Source: an uncultured Bacilli bacterium (GTDB lineage Bacteria; Bacillota_I; Bacilli_A; RF39; UBA660). Taken from it: a stretch of DNA of 18,253 nucleotides. Of this stretch, positions 9,695-16,672 are shown piece after piece. The stretch is taken from assembly GCA_947623705.1 (NCBI GenBank), contig CANQHT010000014.1, forward strand, positions 1 through 18,253, written 5' to 3'. The stretch's first letter is position 1. Each line of letters begins with the position of its first letter. The notes below the pieces were generated by a model. It saw only the letters and a list, made by a program, of their open reading frames with translations, did not search any database and was not told the origin of the DNA. The position numbers were made by a program, and so were the translations under genes.

Positions 9695-10612
9695 ATGAAT
9701 AATAAAAAAGCAACATTTTATGTGATTGTCGGCTTACTTGTTATCTTTTTACCCTTAACCGTCTTTGGAACAGTTATGAAATTTGCCAATCGGACTGTTG
9801 ATGAAAATCCTAATCACGATTTCTTTTACGATGGTTATCTTTGGTTTTATTCAGATACTAATGAATTTTTAAGTAAATATGAATGTATGACGGAAGTATG
9901 TGAACTATCTAAAACAACTATTGATGATACTGAATATGGGATTAATTATTATCCTGATGGAAATATTGAACATTTACCTGTTTTAGGAGATTATGTTTTT
10001 ATTACTGATGGAACAGATATAAAACTTTATAATATAACATCAGGTAGTACTTTAGAAACCTATAAAAGTGTTAAAGATTATCATACTAAATTAAGTACAG
10101 ATGCTGTTATTGTGCAAAATACGAGTGGTTTATGGGGAATGTTTTCTTTCCAAGATAAATTAAATAGTGTTTTACCATTTGAATATGACTTTATTGGGCT
10201 TGCTAATAACGCTAATGATGGCTTGTTAAGTATTTCCAAGATGATTACTTTAAAAGATAATAAATGGGCAATTGTCGATAATACTAATTCGATGTTAAGT
10301 GGTTATATTGATGATCCGATTGTAGATTATAATGATGAATATATAATTAGTAAGAAAGATAATGAGATTAATGTTTATGGTTATAATGATACGGAATATT
10401 TTATGGATATGCAAATTACTAACTATGTTAGATTAGATAACTATTTAGGTTTAGTGGAAGGTAATACTTTAAGAATTTATCGTAGTTTAAATACTGATCC
10501 AGTTAAAGAAATTATGTTATCTAATAATGATAGTAAAATAGAATTTCAAATGGAAGATGGTAATTTAAATATTTTAGTTGATGATAATGTAGTAGATACT
10601 CTTGCTATTTAA
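9695..10612 (+). CDS. Membrane-anchored single-unit paralogue of the preceding ectodomain protein
   Basis: This is a 305-residue protein with an N-terminal membrane segment (about residues 6-27) and an extracellular body. The body aligns along its length with one unit of the preceding protein: FYDGYLWFYSDTNEF matches YENGYLVFLDKNNRE, both followed by KYEC and a second nearby Cys. GLWGMFSFQDK and LPFEYDFIGL match the WG-like strands GKYGLISMNAN and IRPSYEYLGV. It lacks the acidic cytoplasmic head and the Pro/Thr-rich tail. A GGAG site (9686-9689) in the end of the upstream gene serves ATG 9695, and the genes are separated by 1 base. A tandem gene duplication is inferred. The function is unknown; partnership with the upstream protein is plausible. 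Confidence 0.8.
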   Translation: MNNKKATFYVIVGLLVIFLPLTVFGTVMKFANRTVDENPNHDFFYDGYLWFYSDTNEFLSKYECMTEVCELSKTTIDDTEYGINYYPDGNIEHLPVLGDYVFITDGTDIKLYNITSGSTLETYKSVKDYHTKLSTDAVIVQNTSGLWGMFSFQDKLNSVLPFEYDFIGLANNANDGLLSISKMITLKDNKWAIVDNTNSMLSGYIDDPIVDYNDEYIISKKDNEINVYGYNDTEYFMDMQITNYVRLDNYLGLVEGNTLRIYRSLNTDPVKEIMLSNNDSKIEFQMEDGNLNILVDDNVVDTLAI

Positions 10613-10630
10613 AAAAATATTTGTTAAAAT
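10602..10630 (+). promoter_or_regulatory. Promoter of the T-box/valS operon
   Basis: TTGCTA (10602-10607), a 17-base spacer, and TAAAAT (10625-10630) preceded by TGT form a good extended -10 promoter. It overlaps the end of the upstream coding sequence. Transcription would begin near 10637, just before the T-box stem I. No clear terminator for the upstream operon is seen here. Confidence 0.6.
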
Positions 10631-10639
10631 AGTAAAAAA

Positions 10640-10822
10640 TTTATATGAAGAAATGAGAGGAATATATTATTTCTTTTATAGAGAATTAGTGGTTGGTGGA
10701 AACTAATAAAGAAAGATATATTTGTTGCTCGTGGAATATAAAAGCAGCAATTGCGTTAAAATTGAAAAGAAAAAATAAAGGTGGTACCGCGGATTTTCGC
10801 CCTTTGGTTATCATCTTTTTTT
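10640..10822 (+). promoter_or_regulatory. T-box leader RNA, probably valine-responsive
   Basis: A T-box binds an uncharged tRNA and switches on the downstream synthetase gene when the amino acid is short. Stem I is visible. AATATAT (10661-10667) pairs with ATATATT (10716-10722), TTTCTTT pairs with AAAGAAA, and ATTAGT and ACTAAT enclose the conserved GGTTGGTGGAA distal loop, preceded by AGAGA. The conserved T-box AAGGTGGTACCGCGG spans 10778-10792. Its TGGT would pair with an ACCA tRNA end, so the discriminator is A, as in tRNA-Val. The likely specifier is GUU (10724-10726), a valine codon, in a loop between stem I helices closed by ATGAG and CTCGT. The specifier call is tentative. A T-run (10815-10822) follows, but a convincing terminator hairpin directly before it is not obvious. 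Confidence 0.9.
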
Positions 10823-10839
10823 AATGGGAAGGAGAAATT

Positions 10840-11616
10840 ATGGAAGAAGCAATAAATAATTTTAATAAATACTTAAGTGCATTTGATATGAATGATTTTA
10901 ATATTTTACTTAAGAAAGAACATACTTTTAGAGTAGTCGAACTTGCTCAAGAATTATCTAAAAAGTTACATTTAAATGAAGAAGATACCAAGATATTTTT
11001 ACTTATTGCTTTATTACACGATATTGGTCGTTTTTATCAATTACAAAAGTATCATAGTTTTTCCGATTTATTATTTGATCATGCTACTTGTGGTGTAGAA
11101 TATTTATTTAAAGAAGGCCATATTAGAGAATATAATCCTAACCCCTTAAATGATGAGATAATTGAAAAGGCAATTTATTATCATAATAGGTATGTTGCCG
11201 ATATAAATGAGACTGGTCGAGTGCGGATGTTTATAAATTTAATAAGGGATATTGATAAAATAGATATATATTATGTTATGTATTTGAAATTTCAACAAGA
11301 ATTTGATAAAAAAGAAATAACGGAAGAAGAACTAAAAAGTTTTAGAGATAAAATTCCTATGCGAGTGAAAAAAGATTTAAATAAGAGTGAAGATTTTTTA
11401 ATGAAATGTGCTTTTATTTTTGAATTTAATTATCCCGAAAGTTTAGAGTTATTACAAGAAAAAGGTTATTTAGATTTATTTTTTGACTCGGTTAAAGTTA
11501 GGGCTGATTCCGAATGCTTATTTCAAGAAATTAAAAAGATAATATATGAAGAAATTAATAGAAAATTAGAAGAAAAAGATTTAGGAGATGTTAAATATGT
11601 TAGAAAAAAAATATAA
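10840..11616 (+). CDS. HD-domain (HDIG) phosphohydrolase-like protein
   Basis: This is a 258-residue soluble protein of the HD metal-dependent phosphohydrolase superfamily, whose members hydrolyse nucleotides or cyclic nucleotides. The metal ligands are visible: His28 (KKEHTFRV), His60-Asp61 in the LLHDIG motif, further His residues at 82, 95 and 116, and Asp138 (LIRDIDKID). The substrate cannot be told from sequence. A GGGAAGGAG site (10826-10834) sits 5 bases before ATG 10840. It is the first gene after the T-box leader, and its end overlaps the valS start by 20 bases, so it should be induced together with valyl-tRNA synthetase. No secretion signal or membrane segment is seen. Confidence 0.85.
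   Translation: MEEAINNFNKYLSAFDMNDFNILLKKEHTFRVVELAQELSKKLHLNEEDTKIFLLIALLHDIGRFYQLQKYHSFSDLLFDHATCGVEYLFKEGHIREYNPNPLNDEIIEKAIYYHNRYVADINETGRVRMFINLIRDIDKIDIYYVMYLKFQQEFDKKEITEEELKSFRDKIPMRVKKDLNKSEDFLMKCAFIFEFNYPESLELLQEKGYLDLFFDSVKVRADSECLFQEIKKIIYEEINRKLEEKDLGDVKYVRKKI
11583..11587 (+). promoter_or_regulatory. Ribosome binding site deciding the valS start
   Basis: AGGAG within the last codons of the HD gene is followed after 9 bases by ATG 11597. The earlier in-frame ATG at 11588 touches the site directly and cannot use it. Confidence 0.75.
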
Positions 11617-14116
11617 TCATTTAGAAGTTGAAGAAGGAAGATATGCAAATTGGGAGAAACATAAATATTTTGAATGTGGAGATACCTCTAAAAAACCCTA
11701 TTCAATTGTTATTCCACCCCCAAATGTTACGGGAAAACTTCATTTAGGTCACGCTTGGGATACCGCTTTACAAGATATTATTATTCGTTATAAAAGAATG
11801 CAAGGTTATGATTGTTTGTGGCTTCCGGGAACAGATCATGCGGCAATTGCGACCGAAACAAAAGTTGTTAATCGTCTTAAAGAACAAGGGATTAATAAAT
11901 ATGAACTAGGGCGAGAAGGTTTCTTAAAAGAATGCTTTAAATGGACTGATGAACATAAAGATATAATTCATAAACAATGGGCTAAATTAGGATTATCCGT
12001 TGATTTAACAAAAGAAAGATTTACTTTAGATGAAGGACTTTCCAATGCTGTTAAAACGGTATTTGTTAGATTATATGAAAAAGGTTTAATCTATCGGGGT
12101 GAAAAAATAATTAACTGGGATCCTTTAGCGAAAACCGCTTTATCAAATGAAGAAGTTATTTATAAAGATGTACCCGGGGCTTTTTATCATATTAAATATT
12201 TTATTGAAGGCACCAAAGACTATTTAGAAGTAGCGACAACAAGACCGGAAACTTTATTTGGAGATACTGCAGTTGCGGTTAATCCGGATGATGATAGATA
12301 TAAACATTTAATTGGGAAAAATGTTATTTTACCAGTAGTTAATAAATTAATTCCCATTATTGGTGATGTTCACGCTGATCCGGAATTTGGCACAGGTATT
12401 GTTAAAATTACACCAGCGCACGACCCCAATGACTTTGAAGTTGGTTTAAGACATAATTTAGAGCGAGTTAAAGTTATTAACGAAGATGGGACCATGAATG
12501 AATTTGCGGGTAAATACGAAGGTATGGACCGTTTTGAATGTAGAGATGCATTAATTAAAGATTTAGAAAAAGATGATTTATTAATTAAAGTGGAACCAAT
12601 TACCCACTCCGTAGGGCATTCTGAAAGAACGAATGTGATGGTTGAACCATATTTATCTAAGCAATGGTTTGTTAATATGGAAGGTTTATCTAAAAGGGTA
12701 GTCGAAAATCAAAAGAATAAAGATACCAAAGTTAATTTTATTCCCCCAAGATTTGAAAAGATTATGAATAATTGGATGAATGATTGTCACGATTGGTGTA
12801 TTTCTCGTCAACTTTGGTGGGGTCATCAAATACCGGCTTGGTATAAGGGTGATGAGATTTATGTCGGAATGGATGCTCCTAAAGGGGAAGGATGGGTTCA
12901 AGATCCCGATGTATTAGACACTTGGTTCTCAAGTGCGTTATGGCCATTTTCGACAATGGGTTGGCCAGATAATACTGATTTATTGCAAAGATATTTTCCA
13001 ACGGATACTTTAGTAACCGGTTATGATATTATTTTCTTTTGGGTTTGCCGGATGACTTTCCAATCTTTAGAATTTATGGATGAAAGACCTTTTGAAAAAG
13101 TTTTAATTCACGGTCTAATTAGAGATAAGCAAGGAAGAAAAATGAGTAAATCTTTAGGTAATGGGGTAGACCCAATGGATATGATTGAAAAATATGGTAC
13201 CGATGCCTTAAGATATTATTTAACAACATCTACTGCTCCCGGAATGGACTTACGTTTTGATGAAGAAAAACTCGCCTCAACTTGGAACTTTATCAATAAA
13301 TTATGGAATGCCTCCCGTTTTGTTTTAATGAATATTGCAGATGTTAAAGAAATTAAATTAGATAATTTACAAGAGCATGATAAATGGATCTTAACTAAAT
13401 TAGAAAATACCATTAAAGAAGTTACTAAGTATATGGATAAGTTTGAATTTAATAATGTTAATGCCGTAATTTATTCCTTCATTTGGAATGATTTCTGTGA
13501 TAATTATATTGAAATGGCTAAATTTAGTAGTGATACTGTAGGTACTAAGAGTACACTTTTATATACGTTAACGGCTATTTTAAAAATGCTTCATCCATTT
13601 ATGCCTTATGTAACGGATGCAATTTATGAAAATTTACCAATTAAGGATGAAAACATTATGATTAGTGACTATCCTGTTTATGATAAAAAATTAATATTCA
13701 AGGATAGTGAAAGTAAAGTAGATGAAATAATTGATTTTATTAGAAGTTTCCGTAACACTTTAAAAGAAAATAATATTGCTAAAGATTATCAAGTTAAATT
13801 AAATAGTAATGAAGAATTAATAATTAAAATGTTAAAATTACAAGATAAATTAACTAGTGATAACTTAGATATTCAAACATTTAAAGTTAATACGAAGAAT
13901 TATGCTGCGGAAATTTATTATGAAAAAGAAATTACGGAAGAAGATAAAGCATTAATAGAAAAAAGAATTAATGAATTAAAGGCATCCATTTTAAAAAGAG
14001 AAAATTTATTAAATAATCAAAACTTTGTTAGTAAGGCTCCAAAAGAGTTAGTAGCAAAAGAACAAGAAAAATTAAGTGAAGAAAAAGAAGAATTACAAAA
14101 ATTAGAAAATAATTAA
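11597..14116 (+). CDS. valS: Valyl-tRNA synthetase
   Basis: This class I aminoacyl-tRNA synthetase charges tRNA-Val. It is 839 residues, close to the family's usual 850-900. PPPNVTGKLHLGH carries the HIGH-type motif at residues 49-52 (HLGH), and KMSKS is at residues 515-519 in GRKMSKSLGNGVDP. The CP1 editing domain lies between them (TTRPETLFGDTAVAVNPDD, then GTGIVKITPAHDPNDFEVG). The zinc-site region and ISRQLWWGHQIPAW are typical of ValRS. The last about 65 residues form the charged coiled-coil arm (ITEEDKALIEKRINELK onward). It lies in a T-box-controlled operon behind the HD-domain gene. Its stop codon shares the bases TTAA with the stop of the convergent DUF368 gene, and no terminator is seen between them. 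Confidence 0.97.
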   Translation: MLEKKYNHLEVEEGRYANWEKHKYFECGDTSKKPYSIVIPPPNVTGKLHLGHAWDTALQDIIIRYKRMQGYDCLWLPGTDHAAIATETKVVNRLKEQGINKYELGREGFLKECFKWTDEHKDIIHKQWAKLGLSVDLTKERFTLDEGLSNAVKTVFVRLYEKGLIYRGEKIINWDPLAKTALSNEEVIYKDVPGAFYHIKYFIEGTKDYLEVATTRPETLFGDTAVAVNPDDDRYKHLIGKNVILPVVNKLIPIIGDVHADPEFGTGIVKITPAHDPNDFEVGLRHNLERVKVINEDGTMNEFAGKYEGMDRFECRDALIKDLEKDDLLIKVEPITHSVGHSERTNVMVEPYLSKQWFVNMEGLSKRVVENQKNKDTKVNFIPPRFEKIMNNWMNDCHDWCISRQLWWGHQIPAWYKGDEIYVGMDAPKGEGWVQDPDVLDTWFSSALWPFSTMGWPDNTDLLQRYFPTDTLVTGYDIIFFWVCRMTFQSLEFMDERPFEKVLIHGLIRDKQGRKMSKSLGNGVDPMDMIEKYGTDALRYYLTTSTAPGMDLRFDEEKLASTWNFINKLWNASRFVLMNIADVKEIKLDNLQEHDKWILTKLENTIKEVTKYMDKFEFNNVNAVIYSFIWNDFCDNYIEMAKFSSDTVGTKSTLLYTLTAILKMLHPFMPYVTDAIYENLPIKDENIMISDYPVYDKKLIFKDSESKVDEIIDFIRSFRNTLKENNIAKDYQVKLNSNEELIIKMLKLQDKLTSDNLDIQTFKVNTKNYAAEIYYEKEITEEDKALIEKRINELKASILKRENLLNNQNFVSKAPKELVAKEQEKLSEEKEELQKLENN

Positions 14117-14901
14117 GCACTTAAATAATACGAAATAATAAAAGATAAGATAATGATAATTAATGAGGTAATACTAAAAGCATTAGGAATAATAAAAATA
14201 GTAGATGAAATGACAAAGCCAATAATGGCACTGTAAGTAATCCGGAAGTGTTTATTTAAAAGATAATGCATTAGTTTTAAAAGAAAATAAGCACTAATTA
14301 AAAAAGAAATTAGAAAAGGAATTAGAGTTATAATAGTCTTAATATTTATTAAAAAAGGATTAGCAATAATCTCTAGTAAATATTCATAAACTCCGATGAG
14401 CATTAATAAAAAAGCCCCACTGATACCCGGAACAATTTTCCCAAACGCATAAAAAGAACCCGCTAAAAGCATTTTCAAAACTGATATATGGGGTGATGTT
14501 ATATTAATGTTTCTTTCTAAAATAAATAATAATATTCCTAAACTAAAGGTTATAAAAAAAGGTAAAATCATTATCTTTTTTTTAGTTTTAATTTTAATTT
14601 CTTTAATTAAATACGGAACACAACCTAATATTAAGCCAATAAAGACATAAGAAATAAATTCTAAATGATTATCTAATAAATATAAAATAATTTTACTTAA
14701 GAAAAAAACACTACTTACTATACCTAAAGCTAAAGGGGTTAAAAACAAAATATTCTTTTTAATATCTTTGTTAAAATTTAAAATTGAGTCAATAATTTTA
14801 TCATAAAGACCTAAGATGGTCGCAATAACGCCACCCGATACTCCCGGAATAATAAAACCTAAACCAATAAGTAAGCCAAAAAGATAGAGATGTAAAATCA
14901 T
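14113..14901 (-). CDS. DUF368 family polyprenyl-phosphate transporter (PopT-type)
   Basis: This is a 262-residue protein with about eight membrane segments and almost no soluble part. Two related re-entrant-type motifs are the family signature: IIPGVSGGVIATILGLYD (residues about 17-34) and VPGISGAFLLMLIGVYE (about 157-173). DUF368 members, named PopT in staphylococci, return undecaprenyl phosphate across the membrane for reuse in peptidoglycan and teichoic acid synthesis; this role is transferred from the family. The start ATG is preceded on its strand by AGGGAG at a spacing of 10. It is divergent from the DUF218 gene, with only 65 bases between start codons, and converges on valS with overlapping stops. 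Confidence 0.88.
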   Translation of the reverse strand: MILHLYLFGLLIGLGFIIPGVSGGVIATILGLYDKIIDSILNFNKDIKKNILFLTPLALGIVSSVFFLSKIILYLLDNHLEFISYVFIGLILGCVPYLIKEIKIKTKKKIMILPFFITFSLGILLFILERNINITSPHISVLKMLLAGSFYAFGKIVPGISGAFLLMLIGVYEYLLEIIANPFLINIKTIITLIPFLISFLISAYFLLKLMHYLLNKHFRITYSAIIGFVISSTIFIIPNAFSITSLIIIILSFIISYYLSA

Positions 14902-14943
14902 TGTTAAACAACTCCCTAATAATATTTATTATTAATTTTCTTA

Positions 14944-14952
14944 TGTTATACT
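14944..14952 (+). promoter_or_regulatory. Extended -10 promoter of the DUF218 gene, overlapping a possible divergent promoter
   Basis: TGT then TATACT (14947-14952) is an extended -10 element without a good -35. It would start transcription at about 14958-14962, only 5-9 bases before ATG 14967. On the other strand, TTTTCA, 17 bases and TATAAC (complement of 14945-14973) form a possible promoter for the DUF368 gene whose -10 shares four bases with this one. Confidence 0.5.
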
Positions 14953-14966
14953 TATTATGTGATGTT

Positions 14967-15545
14967 ATGAAAAAAAGGGTAAAAATTATTTTAATTCTGA
15001 TTTTAGTTATGTTATTAATTCCTTTGGGTATTAATTTTTATGTTGTTTTAAAAGTTAAAGATAGGATTAAAGATATGAATGAATTAAGTGAAAAATATGA
15101 TTACATTTTAGTTTTAGGTTGTGGGGTAAAAGAAGGTAAACCTAGTTTAATGCTCCAAGATAGACTCGATAAAGCTTTAGAATTGTATAATAAGGGAACT
15201 TCTAATAAAATAATTTTAACTGGTGATGAAGGTAATAGAGAAGTAAGTGTAATGACTAATTATTTAGTAAATAATGGGGTTTTAAAAGATGATATAATAG
15301 AAGATGAAGAAGGCTATTCCACTGGTGATAGTTTGTTAAATTATCAAGATAAATTTAAGGATAAATCAGTAGTTATTGTGACTCAAGAGTATCATTTACC
15401 GAGAAGTTTATATATTGCCCATAAACTTCAGATAAACGCTATTGGTGTACCTACCCAAAAGGTAAAATATTATGGTAATACTTACCGGTATATTCGGGAA
15501 ATTTTAGCCCGTAATAAAGACTTTTTTAAATTTTTGTTCCAATAA
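14967..15545 (+). CDS. DUF218 (SanA/YdcF/ElyC-like) membrane-anchored protein
   Basis: This is a 192-residue protein with one N-terminal membrane segment (about residues 6-28) and an extracellular DUF218 domain. The family core is clear: YDYILVLGCGVKEGKPSLML (residues about 44-63), DRLDKALELYNKG, IILTGDEG, and EYHLPRSLYIAHKL. Relatives SanA, YdcF and ElyC act in envelope integrity, and ElyC has been linked to lipid-carrier use. The biochemical reaction is not established. ATG 14967 is chosen because a strong extended -10 lies just upstream. An upstream in-frame TTG at 14901 would add 22 hydrophobic residues, but it lacks a Shine-Dalgarno site and lies upstream of the promoter. No Shine-Dalgarno is seen before 14967 either, which fits a leaderless or near-leaderless message. 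Confidence 0.85.
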   Translation: MKKRVKIILILILVMLLIPLGINFYVVLKVKDRIKDMNELSEKYDYILVLGCGVKEGKPSLMLQDRLDKALELYNKGTSNKIILTGDEGNREVSVMTNYLVNNGVLKDDIIEDEEGYSTGDSLLNYQDKFKDKSVVIVTQEYHLPRSLYIAHKLQINAIGVPTQKVKYYGNTYRYIREILARNKDFFKFLFQ

Positions 15546-15572
15546 TTGGTATCTAACAATTATTGGTTTTTT
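15539..15572 (+). terminator. Intrinsic terminator after the DUF218 gene
   Basis: CCAATAATTG (15539-15548) and CAATTATTGG (15557-15566) form a perfect 10-base-pair stem with an 8-base loop, followed by six T. The left arm contains the gene's stop codon. Confidence 0.9.
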
Positions 15573-15620
15573 ATTATCTTTTATATAGGCCATAATAATA
15601 GAGATAGATAGGTGATTTTA

Positions 15621-16589
15621 ATGAAAAAATTATGGCTATTTTTATGTATTTTATTATTACCTTTAAATGTAATGGCTTATTCCGATTACATTTATTTAGG
15701 AGGTAATACTTTAGGAATTGAAATTGAATGTGATGGTGTTTTAGTGGTTGGTTTTTATCAAATTGATGGTAAATATAATAAAGGTAATCCAAGACTTAAA
15801 GTTGGCGATTATATAACGGAAGTTAATGGGGTTAGTGTGAGTAGTTTAACAAAGTTAACGGAAGAAATTGAAAAATATACATCTGTAGGTAATGTTGAAT
15901 TAACCTATAAAAGAGATAAAAAAGAATATACAACCAGACTTGATTTAATCAACGAAAATGGGGTTTTTAAAACTGGTTTATATGTTAAAGATAGTATAAC
16001 CGGCATTGGAACATTAACCTATATTGATCCCGAAACGAATATTTATGGAGCCCTAGGGCACGAGATAATTGAAAGTAATAGTAAGAAATTGGTGGAAATT
16101 AAAAGTGGGAATATATTTAGAAATAGTATTGAATCAATAGATAAATCAAGGGTAGGTTATGCGGGTAGTAAAAATGCCAAATATTTTTATAATACCGTTT
16201 ATGGCTCAATATTAAAAAATACTACTCATGGTATATTTGGAATATATAGTAAAGGTTTAAATAATTTAGAATTAGTGAAAGTAGCTAAAAAGAGTGAAGT
16301 AAAAATTGGTAATGCAAAAATATATACCGTTTTAGATGGGGAAAATGTGGAAGAATTTGATATCAACATTAAAAGTATCAATGAAACAAGTGATACGAAA
16401 AATATCACCTTTGAAATAACTGACGAAGAATTACTCGAAAAAACAGGTGGCGTTATTCAAGGAATGAGTGGTTCCCCAATTATGCAAAATGATAAAATTG
16501 TGGGAGTTGTGACTCACGTTATAATTGATAATCCCGTATCAGGTTATGGTTTGTTTATAACAACAATGTTGGAAGAAGGAGAAAGATAA
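15621..16589 (+). CDS. SpoIVB-like S55 serine peptidase with PDZ domain
   Basis: This is a 322-residue secreted or membrane-tethered protease. The N-terminus is a signal peptide (LWLFLCILLLPLNVMA, likely cut near residue 19). A PDZ-like region follows (PRLKVGDYITEVNGVSV), then the S55 peptidase domain with GIGTLTYIDPETNIYGALGH. The apparent catalytic triad is complete: His147 (ALGHE), Asp268 (EITDEELLEKTGG) and Ser283 (QGMSGSPI). The Asp-Ser distance of 15 equals that in B. subtilis SpoIVB. There SpoIVB is a forespore signal that activates SigK processing. This protein is about 100 residues shorter, and no other sporulation gene is in the window, so its role here is open. ATG 15621 follows AGGTGA (15610-15615); the in-frame GTG 15612 lies inside that site. 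Confidence 0.87.
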   Translation: MKKLWLFLCILLLPLNVMAYSDYIYLGGNTLGIEIECDGVLVVGFYQIDGKYNKGNPRLKVGDYITEVNGVSVSSLTKLTEEIEKYTSVGNVELTYKRDKKEYTTRLDLINENGVFKTGLYVKDSITGIGTLTYIDPETNIYGALGHEIIESNSKKLVEIKSGNIFRNSIESIDKSRVGYAGSKNAKYFYNTVYGSILKNTTHGIFGIYSKGLNNLELVKVAKKSEVKIGNAKIYTVLDGENVEEFDINIKSINETSDTKNITFEITDEELLEKTGGVIQGMSGSPIMQNDKIVGVVTHVIIDNPVSGYGLFITTMLEEGER

Positions 16590-16600
16590 TTTCTCTTTTT
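16579..16600 (+). terminator. Intrinsic terminator after the SpoIVB-like gene
   Basis: GAGAAA (16579-16584) and TTTCTC (16590-16595) form a 6-base-pair stem with a GATAA loop, followed by five T. The stop codon lies in the loop. Confidence 0.75.
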
Positions 16601-16623
16601 ATATGTTTTAACTAGAAAAAAAC

Positions 16624-16652
16624 TAGACTTTTAAGAATTTTTATTAGATAAT
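16624..16652 (+). promoter_or_regulatory. Promoter of the thioredoxin-like gene pair
   Basis: TAGACT (16624-16629), a 17-base spacer and GATAAT (16647-16652) match the -35 and -10 consensus at 4 and 5 of 6 positions. A GGGAG ribosome site (16659-16663) follows. The preceding terminator makes an independent promoter here likely. Confidence 0.55.
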
Positions 16653-16672
16653 ATTTATGGGAGATGAAGTAA

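Noticed and set aside
9528..9716. Open frame of 62 codons on the minus strand
   Set aside because: It is antisense to the Pro/Thr/Glu-rich tail of the ectodomain protein gene; its Ser/Val/Gly-rich product simply mirrors that low-complexity sequence, and it has no ribosome site.
10840..14116. Frameshift or gene fusion at the HD-valS overlap
   Set aside because: Both proteins are complete, and the AGGAG site gives valS its own start; it is an ordinary 20-base overlap.
14901..14966. Upstream TTG start for the DUF218 gene
   Set aside because: It would overlap the start codon of the divergent gene, has no ribosome site, and the likely promoter lies downstream of it.
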